NCBI GenBank assembly: GCA_910575245.1
Contig: CAJTEN010000001.1
Location: 372,001-436,000 of the forward strand
Direction of reading: 5' to 3'
DNA: 64,000 nucleotides
Source of the DNA: Clostridia bacterium
Lineage (GTDB): Bacteria > Bacillota > Clostridia > Lachnospirales > Lachnospiraceae
Below the pieces are notes generated by a model, which did not search any database, was not told where the DNA came from, and was given only the letters and a program-made list of their open reading frames with translations. The first letter of the stretch is position 1. Each line of letters opens with the position of its first letter. Below, piece after piece: positions 1 through 8,137 of this stretch. The translations under genes and the position numbers were made by a program.

Positions 1-542
1 GACATATTGACTGCAGCCGGGCATATTCGGTGCGGTCAATCTGTTCCACCTATCTTCCTGACTGGCATCCGGGCGAAGATTACAGGAAATCCTACAGTGC
101 CCATAGAAGAATGGGCGGCGGTGTATCTGTAGATCTGATCCATGAATGGGATTATCTGATATGGCTCTTCGGAATGCCGGATAACGTGACCGGTATCGGC
201 CGTAAGGTTTCGGAGCTGGAGATTGACAGCGAGGATATCGCGGTGTACGTGGGCTGTACGGATAAGCGGATCTATGAAGTGCATCTGGACTATTTCGGCA
301 GAGAAGAAAAGAGGATTCTTGAAATGTATTTTCCCACAGAGACGGTGACGGCAGATCTGAGAGGGGGAAAGCTTCGTTTCAGCGGGGGAAAGGAAATCTC
401 CATGCATGAGGAGCGGGACGAATACCAGATGAGGGAGATAGCACATTTCTTTGACATTATCCGCGGGGTGTGCGAGAATGACAACGATATTAACGGGGCG
501 ATGCATACATTGAAGATCGCAAAAGGGATATCAGGCTGTTAG
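1..542 (+). CDS. Gfo/Idh/MocA-family oxidoreductase, C-terminal part (cut by window edge)
   Basis: The reading frame is open from base 3, before the first possible ATG at 30, and ends with TAG at 540-542, so this is the C-terminal part of a gene that begins upstream. The visible part has the substrate-binding (GFO_IDH_MocA C-terminal) pattern: WHPGEDYR, then a glycine-rich GGGVSVDLIHEWDYL stretch whose His and Asp lie where this family places catalytic residues, followed by beta-strand-rich sequence. The family uses NAD(P) to oxidise or reduce sugars or nucleotide sugars. The NAD-binding half is not visible. It sits 22 bp before a CMP-nonulosonate synthetase gene, so a step in nonulosonic-acid or amino-sugar synthesis is the natural inference. 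The exact substrate cannot be told. Confidence 0.8.
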   Translation, partial: HIDCSRAYSVRSICSTYLPDWHPGEDYRKSYSAHRRMGGGVSVDLIHEWDYLIWLFGMPDNVTGIGRKVSELEIDSEDIAVYVGCTDKRIYEVHLDYFGREEKRILEMYFPTETVTADLRGGKLRFSGGKEISMHEERDEYQMREIAHFFDIIRGVCENDNDINGAMHTLKIAKGISGC

Positions 543-564
543 AGAAAGGTGGAGGTTCGAAGAT

Positions 565-1335
565 ATGAAGGTATTATTTACGATCTGTGCAAGAGCGGGT
601 TCTAAGGGGGTAAAGGGGAAGAATACAAGGGAATTTTGCGGTATGCCCCTGGCGGCGTATACTGTGGCGGCTTTCTGGCTGTTCAGACAGCGGTTTGGAG
701 CGGCGTTTGAGGATATGCTGCTTGCGGTCAACACGGACAGCCTTTTATTGACAGAGCAGATGGACCGTATGGGGATTGCGTACCTTTCTATTCCAAGGGC
801 ACAGGAACTGTCGGGTGATACGGTTGCCAAGAAGGATGTGATCAGAGATACTTTGATCAAGTGTGAAGAGAGGACCGGCATGGTTTTTGATGTGGTATTG
901 GATCTGGATCTGACGTCTCCGCTGCGGATGGCAGAGGATATTAAAGGGACTCTGGATGCGCTTGAACAGGATGCAGGGGCAGATATTTCTTATAGTGTGA
1001 CGCCTTCCCGCAGGTCGCCATATTTCAATATGGTTGCGAAGAAGGAAGACGGATATTATCATACCATCATGGAAACGAAATATACAACGAGGCAGCAGTG
1101 TCCTGCGTGTTTCGATATGAATGCGTCGATCTACGGCTATCGCCGGGCATATACGCTGGAAGACCGGATCCTGCCCCGCAGAGAAGTAGTGTGGAAAATG
1201 AAGGATACGGGGATACTGGATATTGACAGTGAGGAAGATTTTGAACTGATGGAAGTGCTGGCGGAATATTTTTATCAACGATATCCGGCATACGGAGAAG
1301 TCAGAGAGACAGCGCGAACTTTATTACAACGGTAA
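565..1335 (+). CDS. Acylneuraminate cytidylyltransferase family (CMP-nonulosonate synthetase-like)
   Basis: 256 aa. Enzymes of this family activate a nonulosonic acid (sialic, legionaminic or pseudaminic type) with CTP to give a CMP-sugar and pyrophosphate in the cytosol. The N-terminal nucleotide-binding loop is seen at residues 9-20 (ARAGSKGVKGKN). A metal/substrate motif follows at about 112-120 (LDLDLTSPL), and the late DIDSEEDF motif is near residue 221. Length is normal for a stand-alone NeuA/PseF/LegF enzyme. The start is supported by an AGGTGGAGG ribosome site just upstream. The window has a second CMP-synthetase domain in the fusion gene at 13033-14667, so two different nonulosonates, or a divergence of role, is possible. 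The substrate is not decided by the sequence. Confidence 0.87.
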   Translation: MKVLFTICARAGSKGVKGKNTREFCGMPLAAYTVAAFWLFRQRFGAAFEDMLLAVNTDSLLLTEQMDRMGIAYLSIPRAQELSGDTVAKKDVIRDTLIKCEERTGMVFDVVLDLDLTSPLRMAEDIKGTLDALEQDAGADISYSVTPSRRSPYFNMVAKKEDGYYHTIMETKYTTRQQCPACFDMNASIYGYRRAYTLEDRILPRREVVWKMKDTGILDIDSEEDFELMEVLAEYFYQRYPAYGEVRETARTLLQR

Positions 1336-1402
1336 ATAAAAGGTGACGGTGAAGGCATTTATACTGTTACAATAGAAGGAAAGATTTGGAGAGAGTATTT
1401 GC

Positions 1403-2845
1403 ATGGAATTGGAACCTCTTTTGGAAATAGAGCACAAATACGGACTGATTCAGGATCAGATTGATGGTTTTGCATACTGGACTTATTTCCGGCATGAACT
1501 GGAAGGGGCCATTAAGAAAAAACTGGATTCCGGAGGAGCGTTGTATGTGTATCCGGTGCGCTCTAAATGGCAGCAGGCGAAGGCAAGACTGGGGACGGTA
1601 AAGTATGCCCTGCTGTTTGGAAGACTTCCGGGGAGAAAACATGATGTACTGATTTTGAATGCAGAGCGCAGGGTGTGGTCAGAAAATTGCTATGAATGTA
1701 TTTATACGGACAGGATCGCAGCAGAATATCCTGACAGTATTGTTTTGGAGCGGCCTTATTTCCAAAAGCATTTCAGGCCTGTAAAAACCAGGAATCTTGT
1801 TTATACGGATCTGATTGAAATAAAGACAATGATACATTGGTACAGCCGCCGGCTTCTGTATAAGAAGCAGGTTGCCGGAATCAGGAAAACCTTGCGCGAC
1901 AAGATAAGCGGCCCTGTAGAAGAGATCAGAAACGTTTATCATATCGAGTACGATATTGAGCATATTCTTGACCAGATGGTGTGTGGATATTATGTGTATC
2001 AGACGAAGCGAAAAGAATTCGGCAGAATACTGGACCGCGTCAATCCCAAAATTATTCTCGAAGTGGTTGGGTATAATATTGACTGTATGATCATTAACGA
2101 ACTGGCAGCAGAGCGGCATATTCCGACAGTGGAATTGCAGCATGGAGCGACAGGAAAATCCCATGCTGCCTATAATTATTATCCTGGAACGCAGGTCAGA
2201 CAGTTTCCGCAATATTTTTTTGCCTTTTCAGAATATTGGTTAGGTATGGCCCGTTATCCTCTTGCACCGGACCGGCTTAAGGCAATCGGCTTTCCTCATT
2301 TGTGCGAAAGAGCGGGGAGAGCCAGGAAGAAAACGGCCAGAAGCTTCCCTTACCAGATAATTTTTATCTCCCAGCCAAAGATCGGGGAAATGATGTCGGA
2401 GGTTGCGGTGGAGTTGAACAAATTGATGGATAAGACGCAATACAGGATTGTTTACAAGCTGCATCCCGGTGAGTATGAAAGATGGAGGGAGAGGTATGGG
2501 AAGCTGGCAGACTCCGGAATAGAGGTAATCGATAACAACAGGGTCGATCTGTATGAACTTTTTGCTGCTTCCACCTGCCAGATTGGTGGGTACGGATCCA
2601 CGGCGACCTTTGAAGGTTTGGAATTTGACTTGAAGACTTATATTATGCGGGAAGGCGCTTATCCTGCGGTGTCTGCTTTATGCGAGAAGGGCATAGCGCA
2701 GTTTTTTGATTCCGCGCAGGATCTGTATCAGTTGATTCAGTCAGCTTCTTCGGAGGCAGATGAGAAGAATAATTTCTGGAAAGAAAACGCCCTGGAGAAC
2801 ATGAAAAGGGAGATTGACGCGATTATGGGCGGTTGTAAAGGCTGA
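1403..2845 (+). CDS. Putative GT-B-fold glycosyltransferase (capsule/polymer transferase-like)
   Basis: 480 aa with no signal peptide or membrane segment. The N-terminal half is poorly conserved. The C-terminal half carries two signatures of the large GT-B group that includes capsule and CDP-glycerol-type polymer transferases: a QHG motif at residues 246-248 within VELQHGATG, and an HPGEY motif at 354-358 after a YRIVYKL strand. Further on comes a glycine/serine turn in GGYGSTATFE, typical of the nucleotide-sugar site. It is placed directly after a CMP-nonulosonate synthetase, so it may transfer the CMP-activated nonulosonic acid, but this is inference. No family specificity can be assigned from motifs alone. 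It could also be a phosphotransferase of the TagF type. Confidence 0.6.
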   Translation: MELEPLLEIEHKYGLIQDQIDGFAYWTYFRHELEGAIKKKLDSGGALYVYPVRSKWQQAKARLGTVKYALLFGRLPGRKHDVLILNAERRVWSENCYECIYTDRIAAEYPDSIVLERPYFQKHFRPVKTRNLVYTDLIEIKTMIHWYSRRLLYKKQVAGIRKTLRDKISGPVEEIRNVYHIEYDIEHILDQMVCGYYVYQTKRKEFGRILDRVNPKIILEVVGYNIDCMIINELAAERHIPTVELQHGATGKSHAAYNYYPGTQVRQFPQYFFAFSEYWLGMARYPLAPDRLKAIGFPHLCERAGRARKKTARSFPYQIIFISQPKIGEMMSEVAVELNKLMDKTQYRIVYKLHPGEYERWRERYGKLADSGIEVIDNNRVDLYELFAASTCQIGGYGSTATFEGLEFDLKTYIMREGAYPAVSALCEKGIAQFFDSAQDLYQLIQSASSEADEKNNFWKENALENMKREIDAIMGGCKG

Positions 2846-2975
2846 GTAACAATTCAGGCTGTTCAAGACAGCCAGGATATGGTAAAATCCATAGGGAAAA
2901 GGTGATGCCGGTTCGGACAAGTGCATTTATGCAGCAGGGAAGAAATCCGGGCTGGTATAAAGGTTTATAAGACAG

Positions 2976-4118
2976 ATGAAAGCATTGTTCGTATTACACG
3001 AAGGCATTTTCATATACGGTGCGAATCGCAGCATAGCGGGTGTCCTGCAGAACTTAGAGTATGATTACGATCTGTTGATCTGTAAAAGCTTTACCCGCAG
3101 GCCTGACGAGGAAGAATTGAGAAGATTACTGGGAAGCCGCCTGCAGAATATTTATACGGTCTGGATGCCCAGATACCGATGCCAGTATTATGACAAGGTG
3201 AGCCTGCTCAGTGAGTGCTCCCATATTGTCAATAATGTCATGGCTTTTTTTTGCAGGGGAAAAAGGACGAGGGTGATCAGACAGGGCGGGTATGATTATG
3301 TACATTTGAATTCGCTTGTTTTGTTTCCTGTTATAGATGGGAATGCCAGGTATATCGTTCATGCCAGGGAGATTATCAATCCGCTCTACAGCAGGATCAG
3401 GCAGTTTGCCAAGGCTCTGGAAAGAGCGGCAGGAATCATCTACATTGATGAGGCGACAAGAATTCCTGTGGAAGCTGTCATGAGGAACAGGCGTGCAATT
3501 GTTTTAAATAATCCCTTTGATATGACATGGGTTGCGGATGTGGGCTATGAGGACAGCCTGAGAAAATACGGTGTGACCCAGACAAATACGATATTTGCGA
3601 TGCTTGGACAGGTGGGGGATAACAAAGGATCGAAGTTTGTCATCAGGTCCTTTATGAGACATGCCAATCCGGACAGCAGGCTTCTGATCGTGGGCAATCA
3701 TAATCACGCCTATGGCAGGGAATGTGAGAAGATGGCAGAGAATGACGGACGTGTCATTTTCTGTGGGGAAATGAAGGACACGGGAAGTATTTATCGTATC
3801 AGCGATTATATTATACGCGGGGAACCGCAGTTTTGTATCGGACGGACGATCTATGAAGGGCTTTTTGCCGGTGCAGGGGCCATCATTCCCGGACATGCGG
3901 CAGACATAGGAAAGATGCAGTCGGGTGATGAACTGCGGGAGAAGATTCATTTCTATGAACCGGAAAGTGAGGAGACTCTTGCCACGGTCATTCAGGAGTG
4001 TTCGCATGACAGGCAGAGGGACAGGAAATTCAGGAGCAATATCAGACATTATATGGAGCGGTATAACCGGTTTATCGACAAGGTAACGAAGGGTACGAAA
4101 AGAGAAAAGAAACGGTAA
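2976..4118 (+). CDS. Glycosyltransferase family 4-like (GT-B)
   Basis: 380 aa, cytosolic or membrane-peripheral. The N-terminus MKALFVLHEG is followed by IYGANRS, which resembles the acceptor-side glycine loop of GT4 enzymes. The C-terminal donor domain shows FAMLGQVGDNKGSKF (the usual G-x-x-x-x-K-G strand), LLIVGNH, and a GRTIYEGLFAG segment at the place of the E-x7-E nucleotide-sugar motif, with Glu retained. These enzymes transfer a hexose or related sugar from a nucleotide donor to a lipid-linked or protein-linked glycan. It lies between another transferase and a sugar-modifying oxidoreductase, so it probably acts on the same glycan. Its ribosome site is weak. Donor and acceptor are unknown. 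Confidence 0.72.
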   Translation: MKALFVLHEGIFIYGANRSIAGVLQNLEYDYDLLICKSFTRRPDEEELRRLLGSRLQNIYTVWMPRYRCQYYDKVSLLSECSHIVNNVMAFFCRGKRTRVIRQGGYDYVHLNSLVLFPVIDGNARYIVHAREIINPLYSRIRQFAKALERAAGIIYIDEATRIPVEAVMRNRRAIVLNNPFDMTWVADVGYEDSLRKYGVTQTNTIFAMLGQVGDNKGSKFVIRSFMRHANPDSRLLIVGNHNHAYGRECEKMAENDGRVIFCGEMKDTGSIYRISDYIIRGEPQFCIGRTIYEGLFAGAGAIIPGHAADIGKMQSGDELREKIHFYEPESEETLATVIQECSHDRQRDRKFRSNIRHYMERYNRFIDKVTKGTKREKKR

Positions 4119-4159
4119 GACAATTGTAAACAGGAAACGAGACCATAAGAGGGAACGAA

Positions 4160-5248
4160 ATGAAATATGCATTGATCGGCTGTGGGCGGATATCACCCAA
4201 CCACGTTGTGGCAGCTTTGAATAATCATCTGGAAATAGCGGCATTGTGCGATATCGTGCCGGATAACATGAAAGATAAGATGCTGAAACATAAGCTGCCG
4301 GCAGAGGTGGCGCAGTATACGGATTATCATAAGCTGCTGGAGGAAGTAAAGCCGGAACTCGTCGCTATCGCGACGGAGAGCGGCAAACATGCGCAGATCG
4401 CGCTGGACTGTATCGATGCGGGATGCAATCTCATCATCGAGAAACCCATAGCGCTTTCACTGAAGGATGCGGATGAGATCATCAAGAGGGCACGGGAAAA
4501 GAATGTGAAGGTCTGTGCCTGCCACCAGAACAGGTTCAACAAATCTGTTCAGAAGATCAGAGAAGCGATCGAGATGCAGCGGTTCGGCAGGTTGTATTAC
4601 GGAACGGCACACATCAGGTGGGCCAGGGATTACGAGTATTATGCCCGTGCCAAATGGCGCGGTACCTGGGAGCAGGACGGTGGTGCGCTGATGAACCAGT
4701 GTATCCATGACATTGATCTGCTGCGGTGGATGATGGGAGATGAGGTGGAGGAGGTCATAGGCTTCACGGACCGTCTGAAGCATGATTATATTGAGGCGGA
4801 GGATCTTGGAATTGCGCTGGTCAGATTCCGGAACGGAAGCTATGGCATTGTGGAAGGCACCACGAATGTATATCCCAGAAACCTGGAGGAGACCTTATAC
4901 ATTTTCGGTGAGAAAGGTACGGTCAAAGCAGGCGGAGAGGCTGTCAATATCATAGAAGAGTGGAGATTCTCGGATTATCTGGATGAGCCGGAGGAGGTCA
5001 AGAAGGAATGCCATGAGAATCCGCCCAATGTATACGGATTTGGCCATTCCAAGCTGTATGCGGATGTGGTTGGGGCGATTGAACAGGACAGGCCTCCCTA
5101 TGTGGACGCCGAGGCGGGACGCAGGGCGCTTGAGCTGGTGCTGGCGATCTATCAGGCAGCCTGTACCGGGCAGTCTGTTAAATTCCCGATGCAGGAGTGC
5201 AGTACGATGGATTTTGCCGGCAGGTTTGGGTCTTCCTCCGACAAGTGA
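4160..5248 (+). CDS. Gfo/Idh/MocA oxidoreductase, WlbA-like (nucleotide-sugar 3-dehydrogenase candidate)
   Basis: 362 aa. The Rossmann NAD-binding motif is at residues 7-16 (GCGRISPNHV), the family EKP motif at 94-96, and the catalytic-type QCIHDIDLL segment at about 180-188. It is followed by a hexapeptide acetyltransferase and a DegT aminotransferase, the same three-gene set that in the WlbA-WlbB-WlbC/WbpB-D-E pathway oxidises C3 of UDP-GlcNAcA, transaminates it and acetylates the new amine. Here no UDP-GlcNAc 6-dehydrogenase (WbpA) is present, so the substrate may be a different UDP-sugar or the dehydrogenase may lie elsewhere. The start has an AGAGGGAACG ribosome site. Function by family and context is fairly firm; the substrate is inferred. 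Confidence 0.82.
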   Translation: MKYALIGCGRISPNHVVAALNNHLEIAALCDIVPDNMKDKMLKHKLPAEVAQYTDYHKLLEEVKPELVAIATESGKHAQIALDCIDAGCNLIIEKPIALSLKDADEIIKRAREKNVKVCACHQNRFNKSVQKIREAIEMQRFGRLYYGTAHIRWARDYEYYARAKWRGTWEQDGGALMNQCIHDIDLLRWMMGDEVEEVIGFTDRLKHDYIEAEDLGIALVRFRNGSYGIVEGTTNVYPRNLEETLYIFGEKGTVKAGGEAVNIIEEWRFSDYLDEPEEVKKECHENPPNVYGFGHSKLYADVVGAIEQDRPPYVDAEAGRRALELVLAIYQAACTGQSVKFPMQECSTMDFAGRFGSSSDK

Positions 5249-5299
5249 CAGGCATTGCTGTGATGACACTTTGAAGAACGAAACAGGGACAGAGAAAGA

Positions 5300-5947
5300 A
5301 TGGATAAAGAATATCAGGCAGACCCCACCAGTCTGATCAGTGATGATGCAAAGATCGGCAGGGGGACAAGGATCTGGCAGTTTTGCAATATCATGGGCGG
5401 TTCTGTTATTGGAGAGAATTGCAATATCGGGCAGAATGTATTTATCGAGAGCGGCGTGCATTTAGGCAATAATGTGAAGGTAAAGAATAATGTCGCCTTG
5501 TATCAGGGAGTGATATGTGAGGATGATGTCTTCCTTGGGCCTAATTGTGTATTCACCAATGTGATCAATCCCCGGAGTTTTATTGAGAGGAAGCATGAAT
5601 TTAAGAAGACAATCGTTCAAGAAGGCGCCACGATAGGTGCAAATGCGACGATCCTGTGCGGAAATACGATAGGACGGTATGCCATGGTGGGGGCCGGAAC
5701 GGTAGTGACGCATGATGTGGGGGAATATCATCTGGTGGCGGGAAATCCCGGAAGGACCATAGGATATGTCTGCAGGTGCGGCGTGCGGCTGCAGGAAAAA
5801 GAGGATTTATGGCACTGTCCGGAGTGCGGCAGACAGTACAGGAGGACAGCTGACGGTATTGATGAAGCAGTGCTGGCATGCATCGGAAATAGTAATGCGT
5901 GCTGCAGCAAAGATGTATGCAGGAGAGGAACAACATGGAGTTTATAG
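5300..5947 (+). CDS. Left-handed beta-helix sugar N-acetyltransferase with zinc ribbon, WlbB/WbpD-like
   Basis: 215 aa. Residues 14-150 are hexapeptide repeats (I-G-x-x-x-x patterns such as VIGENCNIGQNVFI and TIGANATILCGNTIG) ending in the VAGNPGR motif that closes the acetyl-CoA-dependent helix. It should N-acetylate the 3-amino group made by the neighbouring aminotransferase. Cys158, Cys160, Cys173 and Cys176 form a rubredoxin-like zinc-ribbon pattern at the C-terminus, a known addition in part of this family. The last 13 bases overlap the next gene, indicating translational coupling. The final 25 residues look unconserved and may be read-through toward the next start. Confidence 0.85.
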   Translation: MDKEYQADPTSLISDDAKIGRGTRIWQFCNIMGGSVIGENCNIGQNVFIESGVHLGNNVKVKNNVALYQGVICEDDVFLGPNCVFTNVINPRSFIERKHEFKKTIVQEGATIGANATILCGNTIGRYAMVGAGTVVTHDVGEYHLVAGNPGRTIGYVCRCGVRLQEKEDLWHCPECGRQYRRTADGIDEAVLACIGNSNACCSKDVCRRGTTWSL

Positions 5948-7053
5948 ATTTAAAGGCACAGTACCGTGCATTAAAGAATGAGATAGACCAGAATATCAGC
6001 CGGGTGCTGGAAGATACCGGTTTTATCATGGGAAGGCAGGTTGAGGAATTCGAGGAGAAGCTTGCGGCGTATGTGGGAGTCAAATATGCGGTAGGATGCT
6101 CCAGCGGAACGGATGCGCTGCAGCTGATCTATATGGCACATGGAATCGGCGCGGGAGACGCGGTTTTTTGTCCTGATATGACCTTTGTTGCATCGGTGGA
6201 ACCGGCATTTATGCTGGGTGCGGAACCTGTTTTCTGTGATATTGATAAAGATACCTATAATATTAGCCCGGATAGCCTGGAAAGACAGATTAAGGCTGTT
6301 ATGGCTAAAGGCGTGTTGAAACCGAAGGCTGTCGTGGCGGTGGATTTTATCGGAAATCCGGCGGATTATGATAAACTGCGTGAGATCACAGAAAAGTACG
6401 GGATTTTGCTGATCGAGGATGCGGCACAGGGAACGGGGGCTTCCTATAAGGGCAGGAAATGCGGCTCATTGGGAGATATCGGGGCGACGTCCTTCTTCCC
6501 GTCCAAGCCTCTGGGGTGCTACGGAGACGGTGGCGCAGTCTTTACTGACAGCGAAGATATGAGGGATCTGCTTAAGTCCTTGCGCGTTCACGGAAAGGGA
6601 AGCAGCAAGTATGACAATATCAGAATCGGAATGAATGCCAGGCTGGATACCCTGCAGGCGGCAGTCATGCTTCCCAAGCTGGCGGTTCTGGACGAAGAGA
6701 TAGCAAGAAGACAGGAAATCGCCGCAAGATATGATGAGGCGTTGAAGGACAGATTTGTGATTCCTTATATCGGTGAGAATACAATCTCGTCTTATGCGCA
6801 GTATGCGCTTCTGGCCGAAGACCGGATGCACCGGGATGAGGCGCGGACAAAATTACAGGAAGAAGGCATTCCGGCCATTGTTTATTATCCCAATCCCATG
6901 CACAGAATGAAGGTGTTTGCGGGCTGCTTTACGGGTGATGAGAATTTTGAAAATACTGTCAATTATGCGGACAGAACGTTTTCCGTGCCTTTTTCGGCAT
7001 ATCTGACGAAGGAGGACCAGGAGAAGATTATTGAGGTTCTGCAGGCGCTTTGA
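5935..7053 (+). CDS. DegT/DnrJ/EryC1/StrS PLP aminotransferase, WlbC/WbpE-like
   Basis: 372 aa from ATG 5935. An upstream in-frame ATG exists at 5899, but the AGGAGAGG ribosome site and the family-typical MEFIDLKAQY start favour 5935. The fold-type-I PLP motifs are present: SSGTDALQ at 57-64, EDAAQ at 161-165, and the PLP lysine K191 in FFPSKPLG. The C-terminal part has the RMNARLDTLQAA-like substrate loop as GMNARLDTLQAA. It should convert a 3-keto nucleotide sugar to a 3-amino sugar using glutamate, between the WlbA-like oxidation and the WlbB-like acetylation. It is not the expected legionaminic LegC type, whose start differs, so LegC remains unaccounted for in this window. Confidence 0.87.
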   Translation: MEFIDLKAQYRALKNEIDQNISRVLEDTGFIMGRQVEEFEEKLAAYVGVKYAVGCSSGTDALQLIYMAHGIGAGDAVFCPDMTFVASVEPAFMLGAEPVFCDIDKDTYNISPDSLERQIKAVMAKGVLKPKAVVAVDFIGNPADYDKLREITEKYGILLIEDAAQGTGASYKGRKCGSLGDIGATSFFPSKPLGCYGDGGAVFTDSEDMRDLLKSLRVHGKGSSKYDNIRIGMNARLDTLQAAVMLPKLAVLDEEIARRQEIAARYDEALKDRFVIPYIGENTISSYAQYALLAEDRMHRDEARTKLQEEGIPAIVYYPNPMHRMKVFAGCFTGDENFENTVNYADRTFSVPFSAYLTKEDQEKIIEVLQAL

Positions 7054-7078
7054 TGAGGCTCTACGAGGTAATACAGGG

Positions 7079-8107
7079 ATGAACAGTAAATTTGATGAGC
7101 GATATGAGATTCGTCCGGCAGCGGCAAAAGATATCGGACAGATCATGACATTCATTGGCACATTTTGGAAGAAGGGTCATATTCTGGCCGTTAACCGTTC
7201 CTTTTTTGAGTATGAATTTCTGGAGGCAGACGGCAGTGTCAATTTTCTTCTGGCGATTGACAGGGAAAAGGGATCGGTGGAGGGGATTCTTGGATATCTG
7301 AAGGCTTCTCATGATGCGGAATGTATGGATATATGGGGAAGCATATGGAAGGTAAAAGAAGGAAATACTCCGCTGCTGGGTTTGGAACTGGCCCTTCGCA
7401 TGGAGGAATTGATTCCTTTTCGATATCGGCTGGGAATCGGTTCTAATCCAAAGACTTCCATACCGTTCATGAAGCTCTTTCCCGGCCGGAAAGTATCTAA
7501 GATGAAGCATTTCTACAGATTGTGCCGGAAGGAAGACTTTCAAATTGCCGATATTGCATATTTTCCGGAGACTTCTGCCGCAGGCGGATGCGAAAACAAA
7601 ATTTCCGTTGATGTCCATATGATAAACAATTGGGAATCCGATAAGACATACTCTTCTGTGTTTAATAAGAAAAGTGTGCCATATAAAGACAAGGATTATT
7701 ATAAGAAGAGATTTTTCGAGCATCCCATATACCAATATCTGGTTTATGGAATATCATCAGAGGGAAAAGAGAGAGCATTGGTTGTATTCCGGGAGGAGAC
7801 TGTGGGAGAGCGTAAGGCGCTGAGGATCGTGGATTATACAGGAGACCAGGGATACTTTGGCTGTCTGGGAAGCTTTCTTGATTCGATAGAAGAACAGTAT
7901 GAATACATTGATTTCTATTGTCTCGGATTCGATGAGCGGTACATTTACGAGGCAGGGTTTGCATTAAGACGGGATGATGACGAGAATATCATCCCGAACT
8001 ATTTCCATCCTTTTGAACAGAGGAATGTTGACATATGGGTGCATTATCCGGCAGACGGGACTTTGTTTTGCAAGGCAGATGGGGATCAGGACAGACCGAA
8101 CGGATGA
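7079..8107 (+). CDS. GNAT-like putative acyltransferase
   Basis: 342 aa from ATG 7079, chosen because a GAGGTAA site lies 9 bp upstream; an earlier in-frame start at 7031 would overlap the previous gene. The N-terminus (YEIRPAAAKDIGQI) is the usual first strand and helix of GNAT acetyltransferases. There follow central strands FLLAIDREKGSVEGILGYLKA, which fit the GNAT sheet, and a second partly similar half. I do not see a clear R-x-x-G-x-G acyl-CoA loop, so catalytic status is uncertain. It stands directly before the adenylation enzyme, carrier protein and second GNAT gene, suggesting a part in acylating the amino sugar. Function is inferred mainly from context. Confidence 0.55.
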   Translation: MNSKFDERYEIRPAAAKDIGQIMTFIGTFWKKGHILAVNRSFFEYEFLEADGSVNFLLAIDREKGSVEGILGYLKASHDAECMDIWGSIWKVKEGNTPLLGLELALRMEELIPFRYRLGIGSNPKTSIPFMKLFPGRKVSKMKHFYRLCRKEDFQIADIAYFPETSAAGGCENKISVDVHMINNWESDKTYSSVFNKKSVPYKDKDYYKKRFFEHPIYQYLVYGISSEGKERALVVFREETVGERKALRIVDYTGDQGYFGCLGSFLDSIEEQYEYIDFYCLGFDERYIYEAGFALRRDDDENIIPNYFHPFEQRNVDIWVHYPADGTLFCKADGDQDRPNG

Positions 8108-8137
8108 AGGCGATAGAAATCTGGGGAGAATGGCCGC

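Noticed and set aside
2857-2873. Small hairpin GGCTGT/ACAGCC after the first GT-B gene as a terminator
   Set aside because: Stem of only six pairs and no T-run.
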